From positions 1 through 26,366 of the forward strand of contig JADJEA010000010.1 in assembly GCA_016702415.1 (NCBI GenBank): 26,366 nucleotides of DNA, written 5' to 3'. The stretch comes from Nostocoides sp. (GTDB lineage: Bacteria; Actinomycetota; Actinomycetes; Actinomycetales; Dermatophilaceae). Position 1 is the stretch's first letter; each line of letters opens with the position of its first letter. The notes under the pieces were generated by a model. The model made no database searches. It had not been told where the DNA came from and worked only from the letters and a program-made list of their open reading frames with translations. A program made the translations under genes and the position numbers. This document shows, piece after piece, positions 1-9,126 of the stretch.

Positions 1-1027
1 GTAGTCACTCCATGGAGGAGGTCCCGCCGGGGCGTCCGGCCCCCATGGTCTTGAGAGTGCGGACCATGACCGAGGTCTTCCAGTCGCCCTCGCCGCCGAA
101 TCCGTAGCCGTCGCCGCCATGAGCCGTTGAAACGGCAAGGCCGGGAAGCTGGCGCAGCCCGCCGAGATCCCGGAAGTTCGTCGTGAACGCGCCATACCCG
201 CCGTCCTCGAGGAAACCCCGCAGGCCCGCTTCGATGCGGGCGGCATGGTAGCGCAGGGACTCGTGTCGGGAACCCGGACGCGGCTCGGGGACAACGGCAT
301 ACAGGTCGGTGTAACGGGTGACCAGGATCGTCGACGGCCGCGTCCTCCACCGCGTCGACCCGCGCGACGAGGTCGTTGACGCCGAAGGCGTCCACCGACA
401 CGCCGAACCGGATCTGAGCCTCGACCTTATCCCCTTCGGTGACGGCGACCCCGCGCATGTTGTCGCCGAAAAGCGCGCCAGTCGCAGGTGCCGCAGATCG
501 TCGTATGCCGCGGCCACCCCGACCACGCCGCGATCCTCGCGAGGACGGCGGGTCGCAGGTGTGGCCGACGATCGTCTTGCGCGGCACCCGCATCCGCGTC
601 TGGACGAACCTGAACTCCGGTCACCCCATGGGCGGCCTGGTTGAGATTCATGAAGTCCATGTCGATGGTGGGCCCAGGGCAGGTCGCGGTTGACCTGGGT
701 GTGGAGGTGGGAGGGCTTGGTCAGAGCGCTCCAGCCCGCCGATCCACATCTTCGCCGGCGAGAAGGTGGGCATCCACGCGACAGACCCGATGACACGGTC
801 GTCGCTGCTAGCGTCGATCATGGCCCGGCGAATCCCGTCGGCATCGGTCAGCACCGGCTTCGCGATGATATCGGCGCGCAGATCCGGGGGGCCGCGGCGA
901 GCGCGTCGGAGATGCTCCGCGACTGGTCGCGGACCTGGTCCGACCTCCGGACCATAAAGCCCTTGCGACCCCGGCGAGGAACCAGATCTGCTTCTGCGGA
1001 CACGGTGGTCGGAGCATCCGTCGTCAT
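1..1027 (-). CDS. araA: L-arabinose isomerase (3' end outside window, several frameshifts)
   Basis: Converts L-arabinose to L-ribulose, the first step of cytoplasmic arabinose catabolism. Read across frames the fragments give QIWFLAG, then SQGLYGPEV, LRADIIAKPVLTDADGIRRA, SSDDRVIG, WMPTFSPAKMWIGGL, HTQVNRDLPWA, MDFMNLNQAAHG, HLRPAVLARIAAWSG and finally RIEAGLRGFLEDGGYGAFTT and DGYGFGGEGDWKTSVMVRTL. The last two blocks hold the two catalytic glutamates of the family. The conserved MEDY block sits at the left edge and is broken by an extra T, so roughly the last third of the protein, including the metal-binding histidines, lies outside. The ATG at 1027 overlaps the araD stop (ATGA), which implies translational coupling. 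At least four frameshifts are needed; a G run near 1052 shows the likely error type. Identity is firm, the exact protein is not recoverable. Confidence 0.9.
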
Positions 1028-1689
1028 CTGCCGCCCATGCGGCCTTTGGGGGGGGGGTGGCCTGGCTGGCCATAGACGTTCTGATAGCGGTCGTAGAGCC
1101 GGTCGATGTCGCGCTCGGCCAGCGGCGGGGCTCGCCAGCCGGCGCGAGGTGGACCGTCGGCGACGTCTTCGAGCATGGGGTTTTGACCAGGAACGGGCTC
1201 TGGCCATGAGGACTGCCGTGGACCGGGTGGGCAGGTCCCACCAGGCCACGGCTGATCGAGTCGTCGCTGATGAGCGCGAATGGTCGACTGGATACGCCGC
1301 CGAATTCGTCGGCGATCATCGTCAGGACACAGGGATCGGTTCCCGGCGCGCGGCCCCAGGCCGTCGCATGGTGTCGAATGCCGTGGACCACCTCTGATGT
1401 CCGGCAGATGCCGGTAGACGCAGGCGTGCGCCGCCGCGTCACTGCTCGGGTTGTGGTCCCCCGATGAGATTGCCGTCGAAATCGGCTCACTTAGCGTCGG
1501 GGTCAACTCACCGGTACACACCCCGACGGCCTATGACCAGGCCGCCGGCACCGGCACTCCCGGACCCGGCCGTCCAACGCCAAGCCGTTGGGGGAGGTGC
1601 GGCAGGCCGCGACCTCGACCTCAACCGGTCCACCGCCGCGCACCCTCTCGACGTCGCGGCGCTCGCCGAAGTATGCCGACCCGCTCACC
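1024..1689 (-). CDS. araD: L-ribulose-5-phosphate 4-epimerase (frameshifted)
   Basis: Interconverts L-ribulose 5-phosphate and D-xylulose 5-phosphate, the last step before the pentose phosphate pathway. The N-terminal piece reads VSGSAYFGERRDVERVR; a middle piece contains WTAG followed after a shift by DFDGNLIGG, then SSDAAAHACVYRHLPDIRG, CVLTMIADEFGG and ALISDDSI. The C-terminus LYDRYQNVYGQ is typical of actinobacterial AraD. The length, about 222 codons, fits the class II aldolase/epimerase family, and the HLPDIRGVVH-like segment is where the zinc histidines sit. The gene is the most damaged in the window: five or more shifts and an in-frame TGA and TAA near 1485-1510. Start GTG at 1689 overlaps the araB stop (GTGA) and its stop overlaps the araA start. 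Identity rests on many short matches plus position between araB and araA. Confidence 0.82.
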
Positions 1690-3351
1690 CGCGGGCCGCC
1701 CTTGCGGATCGCCTTCAGCCGCCGCATGACCTCGGTGCCGCCCCGACCGAAATGGTCATGGAGAGCGCGGTATTCGGCATAGGCGCGGCATAGCGCGCGA
1801 CATTGTCCGGGATCGGCTGGTAGGCCCCGACGTCGCGCCCGCCCATGGCCGCGGCAGCGCGCGGGATAGCAGGATAGGCGCCCGCGGCGACCGCGGCGTG
1901 GATCGCCGAACCGAGCGCCGGCCCTGGGGTGGAGGTGACCACGGAGAGCGGGAGGTTTAGGACATCGGCATAGATCTGCATCAGCAGCGGGTTCTTGGCC
2001 AACGGGCCGGCGACGACGAACTCGGTGACCGGGACCCCGAGTCGTTGAAGGTGTCGACGATCATCCGGGCGCCGTGCCGTTGACTCCAGCAGCGCCCGAT
2101 AGATGTCCTCGGCGCGGGTCGCCAGGGTGAGTCCGACAATCAGCCCCGACAGAGCGTGGTCGACCAGGACCGAGCGATTGCCGCTCCACCAGTCGAGGGC
2201 GATCAGGCCGTGGGCGCCGATCGGTTGGGCCGCAGCGAGTTCGGTGGGGTGCTCGTGAAGCGACAGGCCGCGCTCGCTGGCAGCGGCGGCACACTCCCCC
2301 GGCACGGCCGCTCGGTGAACCAGCCGAAGATGTCGCCGACCCCGGACTGGCCGGCCTCACAGCCCATGAGACCGGGGACGATCCCGCCGTCGACCACCCC
2401 GCACATGCCCGGCACCTCGGCCAGCGTCGACCCGGACATGACGTGACAGGTCGAGGTGCCCATGATGGCCACCATCGCCCCTGGATGGTGACTGCCGCCG
2501 CCGGCGCTCACGTGCGCGTCGACATTGCCGACCGCGACCGGGATGCCGACCGGCAGTCCGGTCCAGCCGCTGGCCTCGTCGGTGAGAGATGCCCTGCGAC
2601 GGAACCGGGTTCGCCGATGTGGTGGGCGAGTTTGGCGTCGACAGGAGTCGACGAAGCCGGGGTTGAGCGCGGCGAGGAATGGTCCCGGGACGGGTAGGCC
2701 CGTCCTGATAGATCCCCCTTGTATCCGGCGGTGCAGGCATTGCGGACACAGTGGCCGCCGAGCCGCCAGACGATCCAGTCGGCGGCCTCGACGAACTTCC
2801 ACATCTCGCCGCATAGGTCGCCGGTGCGTCCTCCAGCAGTTGCAGGCCCTTGGCGAACTCCACTCGCTGGAGATGAGGCCGCCGTAGCGCGCCAGCCAGG
2901 GCTCTCCGCGGGCCGCGGCCAGCGCGGTGATCCGGTCGGCTTGCCCTTGCGCCGCATGGTGTTTCCAGAGTTTGACATAGGCGTGCGGGTCGAGCGCGAA
3001 GCCGGCGACCTCGTTCAGGGGCGTGCCGTCCTCAAGCACCGGGGACCATCGTGCAGGCGGTGAATGCGTGGCGATGCCGATGACATCGGACGGTCGATGC
3101 CGGCCTGCGTGACCGCCGCCGGGACGGCCCGCCGGAGCACCTCGGAGGTAGTCGTCGGGGACCTGGAGCGCCCAGTCGGGGGAAGCTGGGTCGAACTGCC
3201 GGGAAGATGGGTGTCGATGACTACCATGGGGTAGAATCGAGAACGGCGCTGCCCATCTGCTGCCGTCCCGCACGCGGACGACGAGGGCGCGCCCAGAAAG
3301 CGTCCGAAGTCGATTCCAACGACGAACTTGCTCGAGTCCGGTCCCGCTCAT
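1686..3351 (-). CDS. araB: Ribulokinase (frameshifted)
   Basis: Phosphorylates L-ribulose with ATP (FGGY carbohydrate kinase). Visible blocks in order: FVVGIDFG then SGRALVVRV at the N-terminus (phosphate-1 loop), WALQVPDDYL, SDVIGIAT, PVLEDGTPLNEVAGFALDP, HAYVKLWKHHAAQGQADRIT, WLARYGGLISSEW, MWKFVEAADWIVWRLGG, GLPVGIPVAVGNVDAHVSAG, VAIMGTSTCHVMSGSTLAEV, GIVPGLMGCEAGQSGVGDIF, LDWWSGNRSVLVDHALSGLI, FVVAGPLAKNPLLMQIYADV and GPALGSAIHAAVAAGAYPAI. Length, about 555 codons, matches bacterial AraB. The ATG at 3351 is preceded by GGAG and lies 9 bases after the GH42 stop. Shifts fall near 3310, 3220, 2860, 2680, 2300, 2060 and 1760. The stop TGA overlaps the araD GTG by 4 bases. Confident call. Confidence 0.93.
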
Positions 3352-3360
3352 CAGTGCTCC

Positions 3361-5536
3361 TCAGCCGGCTAGCAGGACGCGAACATCCCACGGGCCCAGT
3401 CGGATCGGGTCACCCGGGGCGATCGCCATGCCGCCGAGGAGGTCGTCGAAGGGGGCGTGGTTACGCGCTCACGGTCGTCGGCAACCACGACCAGTTGGCG
3501 GAGGACGTGGACCTGTCGGCCGTCCGGGGTGCGACGACGTCATGTCCGTCACCGCCGGGGGCAGCCCGGGCCACCCAGGAGATCCGGTGGCGCGAGCCAG
3601 CGCGCCAGGGACCGCGCAGGTCCTCATCCGGTATGCCGCCCACCAGCGTCACCCGGCCCGCGCCGTGGGGCGCGGTGGTCATCGCCGCGAAGGTCCCGTA
3701 GTGCGGGTGGTCGAGTCGGGCGAGCACCTGCGCGCCCTCGGTAGTCGTGCTGGGACCGCCGGGGCGGTGGGCGGCCCCACCACCAGCAGTTCGGCGTAGT
3801 CGGTCACAGCCCCCGGAGAAGTCGTTCGCGACACAGAAGTCCTGCGCGACAACGGCAACCGGGCGCGCGAGGTGGCCGACTCGGCATACCACGCACGGGC
3901 GGCCCGATGAAGGTGGGCGGAGCAGGATCGGCCACGGCCGGCCCCCTCGCGGTCGGCATACGCCGTCCGGGGACCGAGGACGAGGTGACCACCGGCGGCG
4001 GCATAGGCCTCGAGGAAGGTGAGGTCGTCGGGCGCGGTGAGATAGAGCCCGGCGAGGAGGAGCACCGGATAAGCCGCGGCCGCCTCCCTGCGGCGACAGG
4101 GTCCCGCCACGCGACGAAGCAGGTGTTGGGCCCGCACCAGGCGCTGTTGGCGGCCGGTCTCGGTGATCCCCCGGCAGAACGGCTGGACGATCCGGCGGTA
4201 GGAGTCGGGGTCGACCGTCCCGCCGGGCGCCTGAGCGGACCCTGGGTCGTCAAGGCGAAACTTGCTGTCGCAATCCCAGAGGACGGCGATGTCGAACTCC
4301 GGCTCGGCACCCGCGAAGGCGGCCCCGCCTTGGTGAGATCGGCTCCGAGGGAGGCGAGTTCGGCACACACCCCACCGGGTAGGCCACTGTGGGGAGCACG
4401 CCGACCCAGTGGGTCTCGGCGCCATAGGGAAGGGTGTTCCAGTGCCAGTACGACACCATCCGGGCACCGCGGGAGACCAGCAGCCATGCGGCCTGGCGCC
4501 ACCGCCCGGGATAGGGGACATTGCCGTTGCCGAGTTGCCGATCGATCCGGCATTGGTCTCGGTGACGAGGAAGGGTGCCTGCCGGCTCGACCATGAGGTC
4601 GGCGAGGTGGGTGACCGCCAGGGACCGCGGACGATCAGCCATCGGACCGGTGCGGCAGGGGACGGGGCTGGGGTTGGTCAAGAGTCGCCCATGTCGTAAT
4701 AGGCGTTGCCGGACAGGATGTCCAGCTGGGCGCCGAGGTCGACATCCTCCCGACCGCCTTGACTGCTCCATCGACACGCAGGTGGTATCGAACTGACCGT
4801 CCCGGCTCAGATCGCGCACAAGGTCGGCCTGCCAGCCGATGAACTCGGTCACCAGGTCGGCCTGGAAGCGTCGCCACGCGAGTCGTATTGCGGCTGTTGG
4901 TTTCCGTCGGGCCGCCAGCGCAGGTCGGCCCAGGTGGAGAGGCGGTGCGACCAGTAGGTCAAACCCCACTCGCGGTTGAGGGTTCTCGACGTCGCCATAG
5001 CGAGTTCGGAGCGAGTCGACGAACCGCTGGAAGATGCCCTCGTTATTGCAGCAGGCGCAGCCCCGGCTCATTGTCGACCTGATAGCCGATGATCGCCGGG
5101 TGGTCCCGATAGCGCTCCACGACAACGCGAATGATGCGCTCGGCATACCAGCGATAGGTCGGATGCGTGAAGTCCATCTCCTGGCGGCCACCCCAGCCGA
5201 TGCGCTGCCCGGTGGCGGACTCCGCCGGCGACCTCGGGGTGCCGGCGAGCCAACCACATCGGGAGCGCATAGGTCGGCGTGCCGAGGATGGCCCCGATCC
5301 CGTGGGCATGCGCGGCATCGAGGACGGCTCGAGCCAGTCGGTTTCGAAGCGGCCGTCCTCCGGGCTCCCAGGTGGACCAGACCGACTCACCCACGCGGAT
5401 GACGTCGAAGCCCGCCGCCGCCAATGAGGCGCAGGTCCTCGGCGAGATCGGGTCGGCGCTGATACTCCAGGTAATACGCCGCGCCGAACCGGGATCGGCC
5501 TGGCCCGGGATCCTGGGTGAACTCGGTGTCGGTCAC
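3361..5536 (-). CDS. GH42 beta-galactosidase-like glycosidase (frameshifted)
   Basis: Retaining glycosidase of family GH42, usually acting on beta-D-galactosides; some members act on alpha-L-arabinopyranosides. Blocks in order: SRFGAAYYLEYQRRPDLAED, AAAGFDVIRVGESVWSTWEP, HGIGAILGTPTYALPMWLAR, RIGWGGRQEMDFTHPTYRWY, HPAIIGYQVDNEPG (acid/base Glu in NEP), LVTETNAGSI near 4560 (nucleophile Glu), and SYWHWNTLPYGAETHWVGVL. A galactosidase trimerisation-like region and a beta-sandwich tail ending RVLLAG follow. About 725 codons, slightly long for GH42. No signal peptide is seen, so it should be cytoplasmic and act on imported oligosaccharides. GTG at 5536 is chosen because GGAGG lies 5 bases upstream; ATG at 5548 has no ribosome site. 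It sits between xylA and araB in one transcript, pointing to an arabinose- or xylose-linked substrate (inference). Several frameshifts. Confidence 0.88.
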
Positions 5537-5558
5537 ACCGGCCTCCATGACGCCGGCG

Positions 5559-6743
5559 TCAGCCGACGAGGTGCTCGACGGCGAGCTGGTTGAGCCGGAC
5601 GAAGCCGAAGTCCCGTTCGGCGGCCTTCTCGGCGTTGAAGCCGTCGTCGGTCGCCAGGGAAGTCGGCGAGACTCTCCCCCGTCATCCAGGGTCGGCTGCT
5701 TCAGGTCGTGACCCCGGAGTACTCGAGGGGCCTCGACGACGCGGGGGTCGGCCTGGAAGGGGCCTGGGCCTTCTCGGCCAAGAGGAGATAGGTCTGCATG
5801 CGCCTTGGCCGACTCCCAGACGCCTTCCATGTGCTCGGTCCGCGACGGCTTGTAGTCGAAGTGCTTCGGCCCGACACTAGCGGGGAGCGTCGGGATTGCC
5901 GGCGAATCCCGTTCTCCAGCAGGTCGACCGTGAAGAAGGCCGATAGCAGATCGCCGTGGCCGAAGACGAGGTCCTGGTCGTATTTCAGGCCACGCTGGCC
6001 GTTGAGGTCGATGTGGAAGAGCTTGCCGCTCCACAGGGCCTGGGCGAGCTGGTGGGTGTAGTTGAGGTTGGCCATCTGCTTTCGTGGCCGACCTCGGGGT
6101 TGAGCCCGACGATGTCGCCGTGCTCGAGCTCGGCGATGAGGGCGAGCGCGTGCCCGACGGTCGGGAGGAAGATGTCACCGCGGGGCTCGTTGGGCTTGGG
6201 CTCCAACGCGATTCGCAGGCCATAGCCCTTGTCCTTGACATAACCGGCGACGGTGTCGAGGCCCTCCTTGTAGCGGTCGAATGCGCGCACGCAGATCCCC
6301 GGACCCGTCGTATTCCGCGCCCTCGCGCCCACCCCACATGACGGAATGTCTCGGCGCCCAACTCCCTCGGCAGGTCGACGGCGCGAAGGATCTTGCGGAG
6401 GCCGAAGCGGCGCACCGCACGGTCGTTGCTGGTCAGGCCGCCGTCCTTGAAGACGGGGTGGGAGAAGGTGTTGGTCGTGACCATCTGATGGGTCAGGCCC
6501 GCGGCGTCGACGGCGTCCGAACTGCCGCAGGATGCGCTCCCGGTCGGCGTCGGAGGCGTCGAAGGGATAGACGTCGTTGTCGTGGAAGGTGACCCCCACG
6601 CGCCGACCTCGGCGAGCTTCGCGGCATACCCCACGGGTCGAGCGCGGGCCGGGTCGAGACACCGAACGGGTCGGTGCCGGTCCACCCCCACCGTCCAGAG
6701 TCCGAAGGGAGAACTTGTCCGACTTCTCGGGTGAACGCACCAT
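5559..6743 (-). CDS. xylA: Xylose isomerase (frameshifted)
   Basis: Converts D-xylose to D-xylulose in the cytoplasm, a two-metal TIM-barrel enzyme. N-terminus MVRSPEKSDKFS, then WGVTFHDNDVYPFDASDA-like sequence split by shifts (catalytic His and Asp of the HDND motif), MVTTNTFSHPVFKDGGLTSN, YGLRIALEPKPNEPRGDIF (metal Glu and catalytic Lys), LIAELEHGDIVGLNPEVGHE, ANLNYTHQLAQALWSGKLFH, IDLNGQRGLKYDQDLVFGHG (metal Asp residues), VGPKHFDYKPSRTEHMEGVW and the end RLNQLAVEHLVG. About 394 codons, normal for actinobacterial XylA. AGGAGG lies 7 bases before the ATG. First gene of the minus-strand run, with a near-consensus promoter 36 bases upstream. No xylulokinase gene is in the window. Frameshifts near 6690, 6590, 6510, 6340, 6070, 5900, 5800, 5710 and 5640. 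Confidence 0.94.
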
Positions 6744-6779
6744 CGCTGCCTCCTGGGCGGTGAATTGATTTCGTGACAA

Positions 6780-6808
6780 AATATATTGGGTCGGGCGACT
6801 ACAGTCAA
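6780..6808 (-). promoter_or_regulatory. xylA operon promoter
   Basis: On the minus strand TTGACT (6808-6803) and TATATT (6785-6780) are separated by exactly 17 bases, a near-consensus housekeeping promoter. Transcription would start near 6773, giving a leader of about 30 bases with AGGAGG before the xylA ATG at 6743. The AT-rich patch 6764-6787 stands out in this GC-rich window and is the likely site for regulator binding. The -35 box overlaps the -10 box of the divergent ROK gene. Confidence 0.75.
6800..6805 (+). promoter_or_regulatory. -10 box of the ROK regulator (leaderless start)
   Basis: TACAGT at 6800-6805 is followed by 6 bases and the GTG at 6812, the spacing expected when transcription starts on the start codon itself. 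No Shine-Dalgarno sequence precedes the GTG and no clear -35 is present, as is common for actinobacterial leaderless genes. The box overlaps the -35 of the xylA promoter on the other strand, so the two promoters should compete for polymerase or be co-regulated. Confidence 0.55.
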
Positions 6809-6811
6809 GGG

Positions 6812-8023
6812 GTGTCTGTCGCGCCGCCCCGCCGCCCGGGGGACCGCGACGCCATGCGCGCCGCGAACCTCGCGCTCGTCACCGCTGCGGCGTATGCCGC
6901 CCCCGAGCCGCGCTCGCGGGCCGAACTCGCCGACGTCACCTCGGTCAGCCGGGCGACGGTGGGCCGGCTGGTCGACGACCTCGTCGGGCCGGGTTGTCTC
7001 GTCGAGGGCCCGGCCGCGCCCAGCCAGGCCCGGGCCGCCCGTCGATCCCGCTCCTGCCGACAGGACATCGGTATGCCGCCCTCGGCCTCCAGGTCAACGT
7101 CCGGCGCCTGACCGCCCGTGTGGTCGACCTGGCGGGCACCCTCGTGAGCGAGTCCGTGATCGATGGGGATTTCACCGATTCCGATCCGGACACCGTTTCT
7201 CCCCCAACTCCTCACTGGGCCGGGGGTGGTTCGAGCAGCGCGGATGGCCGCGAGGTCGTCGGTGCCGGCCTGGCGCTGCCCGGCCTGCGTCGGGGCCGAC
7301 GGCCAGCTCTTGCGTGCGCCCAACCTCGGCTGGCAGAAGTCGACATCCGCGCCATCGTCGATGGGCGCTTGGGGGACTGCCGCTGGTGATCGACAACGAG
7401 GCAAACTTCGCCGCGCTCACCGCCGCGCGCCACGCGCCCGACGGCCCGCGGCCATCGGCGACTTCGTCTATCTCTCCGGCGAGGTGGGCGTCGGTGGGGC
7501 GATCGTCGTCGACGGCCAGGTCCTGCGCGGCCGGCACGGGGTGGGCCGGCGAGGTCGGCCGCGTCCCGGTCACCGCGGACGGTCCGCGCTGCCCGGCGTG
7601 CGGATCCACCGGCTGCCTTGAGACGTATGTCGCCGCTCGGCTCTGCTCGCCCGGGCGGGACTGCCGGTCGACTCGCCGCTCGGCGGCCCTCGCCGCGGCG
7701 ATGGGACGTGAGCACCGCGCCGTGACCGCGATCGAGAGGCGGCCCGGGCGCTCGCCGTCGCTTTGGGTGGCGTCGTCAATGTCCTGGACGTGCCGACCGT
7801 CGTCCTCGGCGGCCACCTCGCCGATCTGGGCGCGGCGCTCGCGGACCGGGTGCAGTCGGGTCTGGCGGAGCGGGTCCTGGCCAGCCGCTGGGTCCCGCCG
7901 GTCGTGCTGGTCGGCTCCAGCGACATCTCGCCGGCGGCGACGGGCGCGGCATACGTCCCCCTGGAAGGACTGCTCGCCGATCCGGGATCGGTGCTCGCCC
8001 GGGGGCGCGCGGCGGCATACTGA
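6812..8023 (+). CDS. ROK-family transcriptional regulator, probable XylR (frameshifted)
   Basis: Likely xylose-responsive repressor of the divergent xylA operon. N-terminal winged helix: DAMRAANLALVTAAAYAA, then RAELADVTSVSRATVGRLVD (helix-turn-helix, residues about 30-60). The C-terminal two-thirds is a ROK sugar-kinase fold: VIDNEANFAALTAARHAPDG, GDFVYLSGEVGVGG, DGQVLRG, the zinc motif CPACGSTGCLETYVAA, and a tail NVLDVPTVVLGGHLADLGAA ending in LLADPGSVLARGRAAAY. About 403 codons, normal for ROK repressors. Start GTG chosen for the TACAGT box 6 bases upstream and VSVAPPRRPG sequence. Frameshifts occur near 7000, 7210, 7370, 7450, 7550, 7640 and 7745, so none of the six frames reads through. 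The xylose assignment is from position, not from the protein itself. Confidence 0.88.
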
Positions 8024-8044
8024 CCGCCGGGAGGTGAGCGGCGG

Positions 8045-9061
8045 ATGGCGGTGAGTGTCAAGGACGTCGCCAAGCTGGCCGGAGTGTCGGTCGGCACGGT
8101 GAGCAATGTCCTCAACCGTCCCACCGGGGGTGCGCCCGCAGACCCGCGAGCGGTCGAGGAGCGATCGCCCAGCTCGGGTTCATCCGCAACGACTCGGCTC
8201 GCCAGTTGCGGGGCGGGCCGCAGCCGGATGATCGGCTAGTCGTCCTCGACGCGGCGAATCCGTTTTCGGCGGACGTGGCACGCGGGATCGACGAAGGGTG
8301 CCCGCGCGGAAGGCCTCGTGCTCTTCCTCGCCGACAGCCATCAGGACGCGGATCGAGGGGACCAGTTCCTCGAGCAATTCCTCCGAACAACGCGTCCGCG
8401 GTGTGTGCATCACGCCGGTCGACAGCGGGAACCGGCGCCCGCCGTCGCTGGCCGAGCGTGGCGTCCCGGTCGTCCGGTCGACCGCGCCGGCGAGCCAGGA
8501 GGACTGGTGGTGCAGCGTCGGGGTCGACGACGTGCTGGGCGGTGGTTGGCGGCCAGGCATCTGCTCGATCTCGGGCACGAAGCGGATCGCGTATGCCGGT
8601 GACTCCCGCCGCCTCCCGCAGTCGGTTGATCGGCTGGCCGGGGTTCGTCGCGCGCTGGCCTCGCGCGGGGATGGACGAGGACCACGGTGTCGTCCTGCAC
8701 ACCGAGGGCATGCGGCGCTTCGCCGACGGTCGCTCGGCGGCGGCCGCCTGGTCGCGCTGCCGCGGCGACGCGTCCACGGGCCGTGGTGTGCGGCAACGAT
8801 CTTCTGGCTCTCGGGGTGCTGCAGCAGGTGATCGGTCAGGGCTTGCGAGTGCCCGCGGACGTGGCGATCGTCGGCTACGACGACATCGAGTTCGCGGCCG
8901 CGGCGGCGGTCCCGCTGACGTCCGTGGTCCAGCCGCGCCTGGAGCTCGGCCGGGCCGCGGCGCGGCTGCTGCTGCGTGAGGAGGACGAGGGGCCCGGGCA
9001 CGTGCACGAGCACGTGAGTTTCGAGCCCGCGCTGGTGGTCCGCGCTTCCACGGTGGGTTGA
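8045..9061 (+). CDS. LacI-family transcriptional regulator, probable rhamnose regulator (frameshifted)
   Basis: DNA-binding sugar-responsive regulator. The N-terminus VKDVAKLAGVSVGTVSNVLN is a textbook LacI helix-turn-helix plus hinge helix (residues 4-25). The effector-binding domain follows in pieces: VVLDAANPFSADVARGIDEG, GLVLFLADSHQDADR, VGVDDVLGG, HLLDLGH, RIAYAGDSRRLPQSVDRLAG, DEDHGVVLHTEGMRRFADGR, AVVCGNDLLALGVLQQVIGQ, RVPADVAIVGYDDIEFAAAA and PLTSVVQPRLELGRAAARLL. About 338 codons, the family norm. A GGGAGGTGAG ribosome site lies 6-14 bases before the ATG; 21 bases separate it from the ROK stop, so the two regulators are probably co-transcribed. LacI-like operator sequences lie just after it, before rhaI, which makes rhamnose the likely effector (inference). 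Frameshifts near 8130, 8240, 8400, 8490, 8660 and 8760. Confidence 0.9.
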
Positions 9062-9082
9062 CGAGCGCGGCATACGGCCTTA

Positions 9083-9107
9083 TCGTTCAACGAGGGAAAC
9101 GATTCAA
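9083..9107. promoter_or_regulatory. Candidate LacI-family operator(s) upstream of rhaI
   Basis: TCGTTCAACGA (9083-9093) is a perfect inverted repeat with 5-base arms around one C. It is followed by GAAACGATTCAA (9096-9107), which has the central CG and flanking A/T pattern of LacI-family operators. Both lie in the 65-base gap between the LacI gene and rhaI, 20-45 bases before the rhaI start, where a bound repressor would block transcription. Confidence 0.5.
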
Positions 9108-9126
9108 TAACTCGTCGGGTGTGTCA

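Noticed and set aside
1040..1070. A run of nine G near 1052 considered as a phase-variable tract
   Set aside because: It sits at the end of araD in a region full of other indels, so sequencing error explains it more simply.
690..1397. Long open frame on the plus strand opposite araA/araD
   Set aside because: It has an arginine-rich, low-complexity translation with no motif and lies antisense to clear AraA and AraD sequence; it is a GC-rich shadow.
3907..4596. Plus-strand open frame of 229 codons opposite the GH42 gene
   Set aside because: No family motif and no ribosome site, and the opposite strand carries GH42 active-site sequence through the same bases.
5387..6808. A single minus-strand frame covering most of xylA and the start of the GH42 gene
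   Set aside because: It reads XylA only in patches. The true xylA stop (5559) and the GH42 start with GGAGG are visible in adjacent frames.
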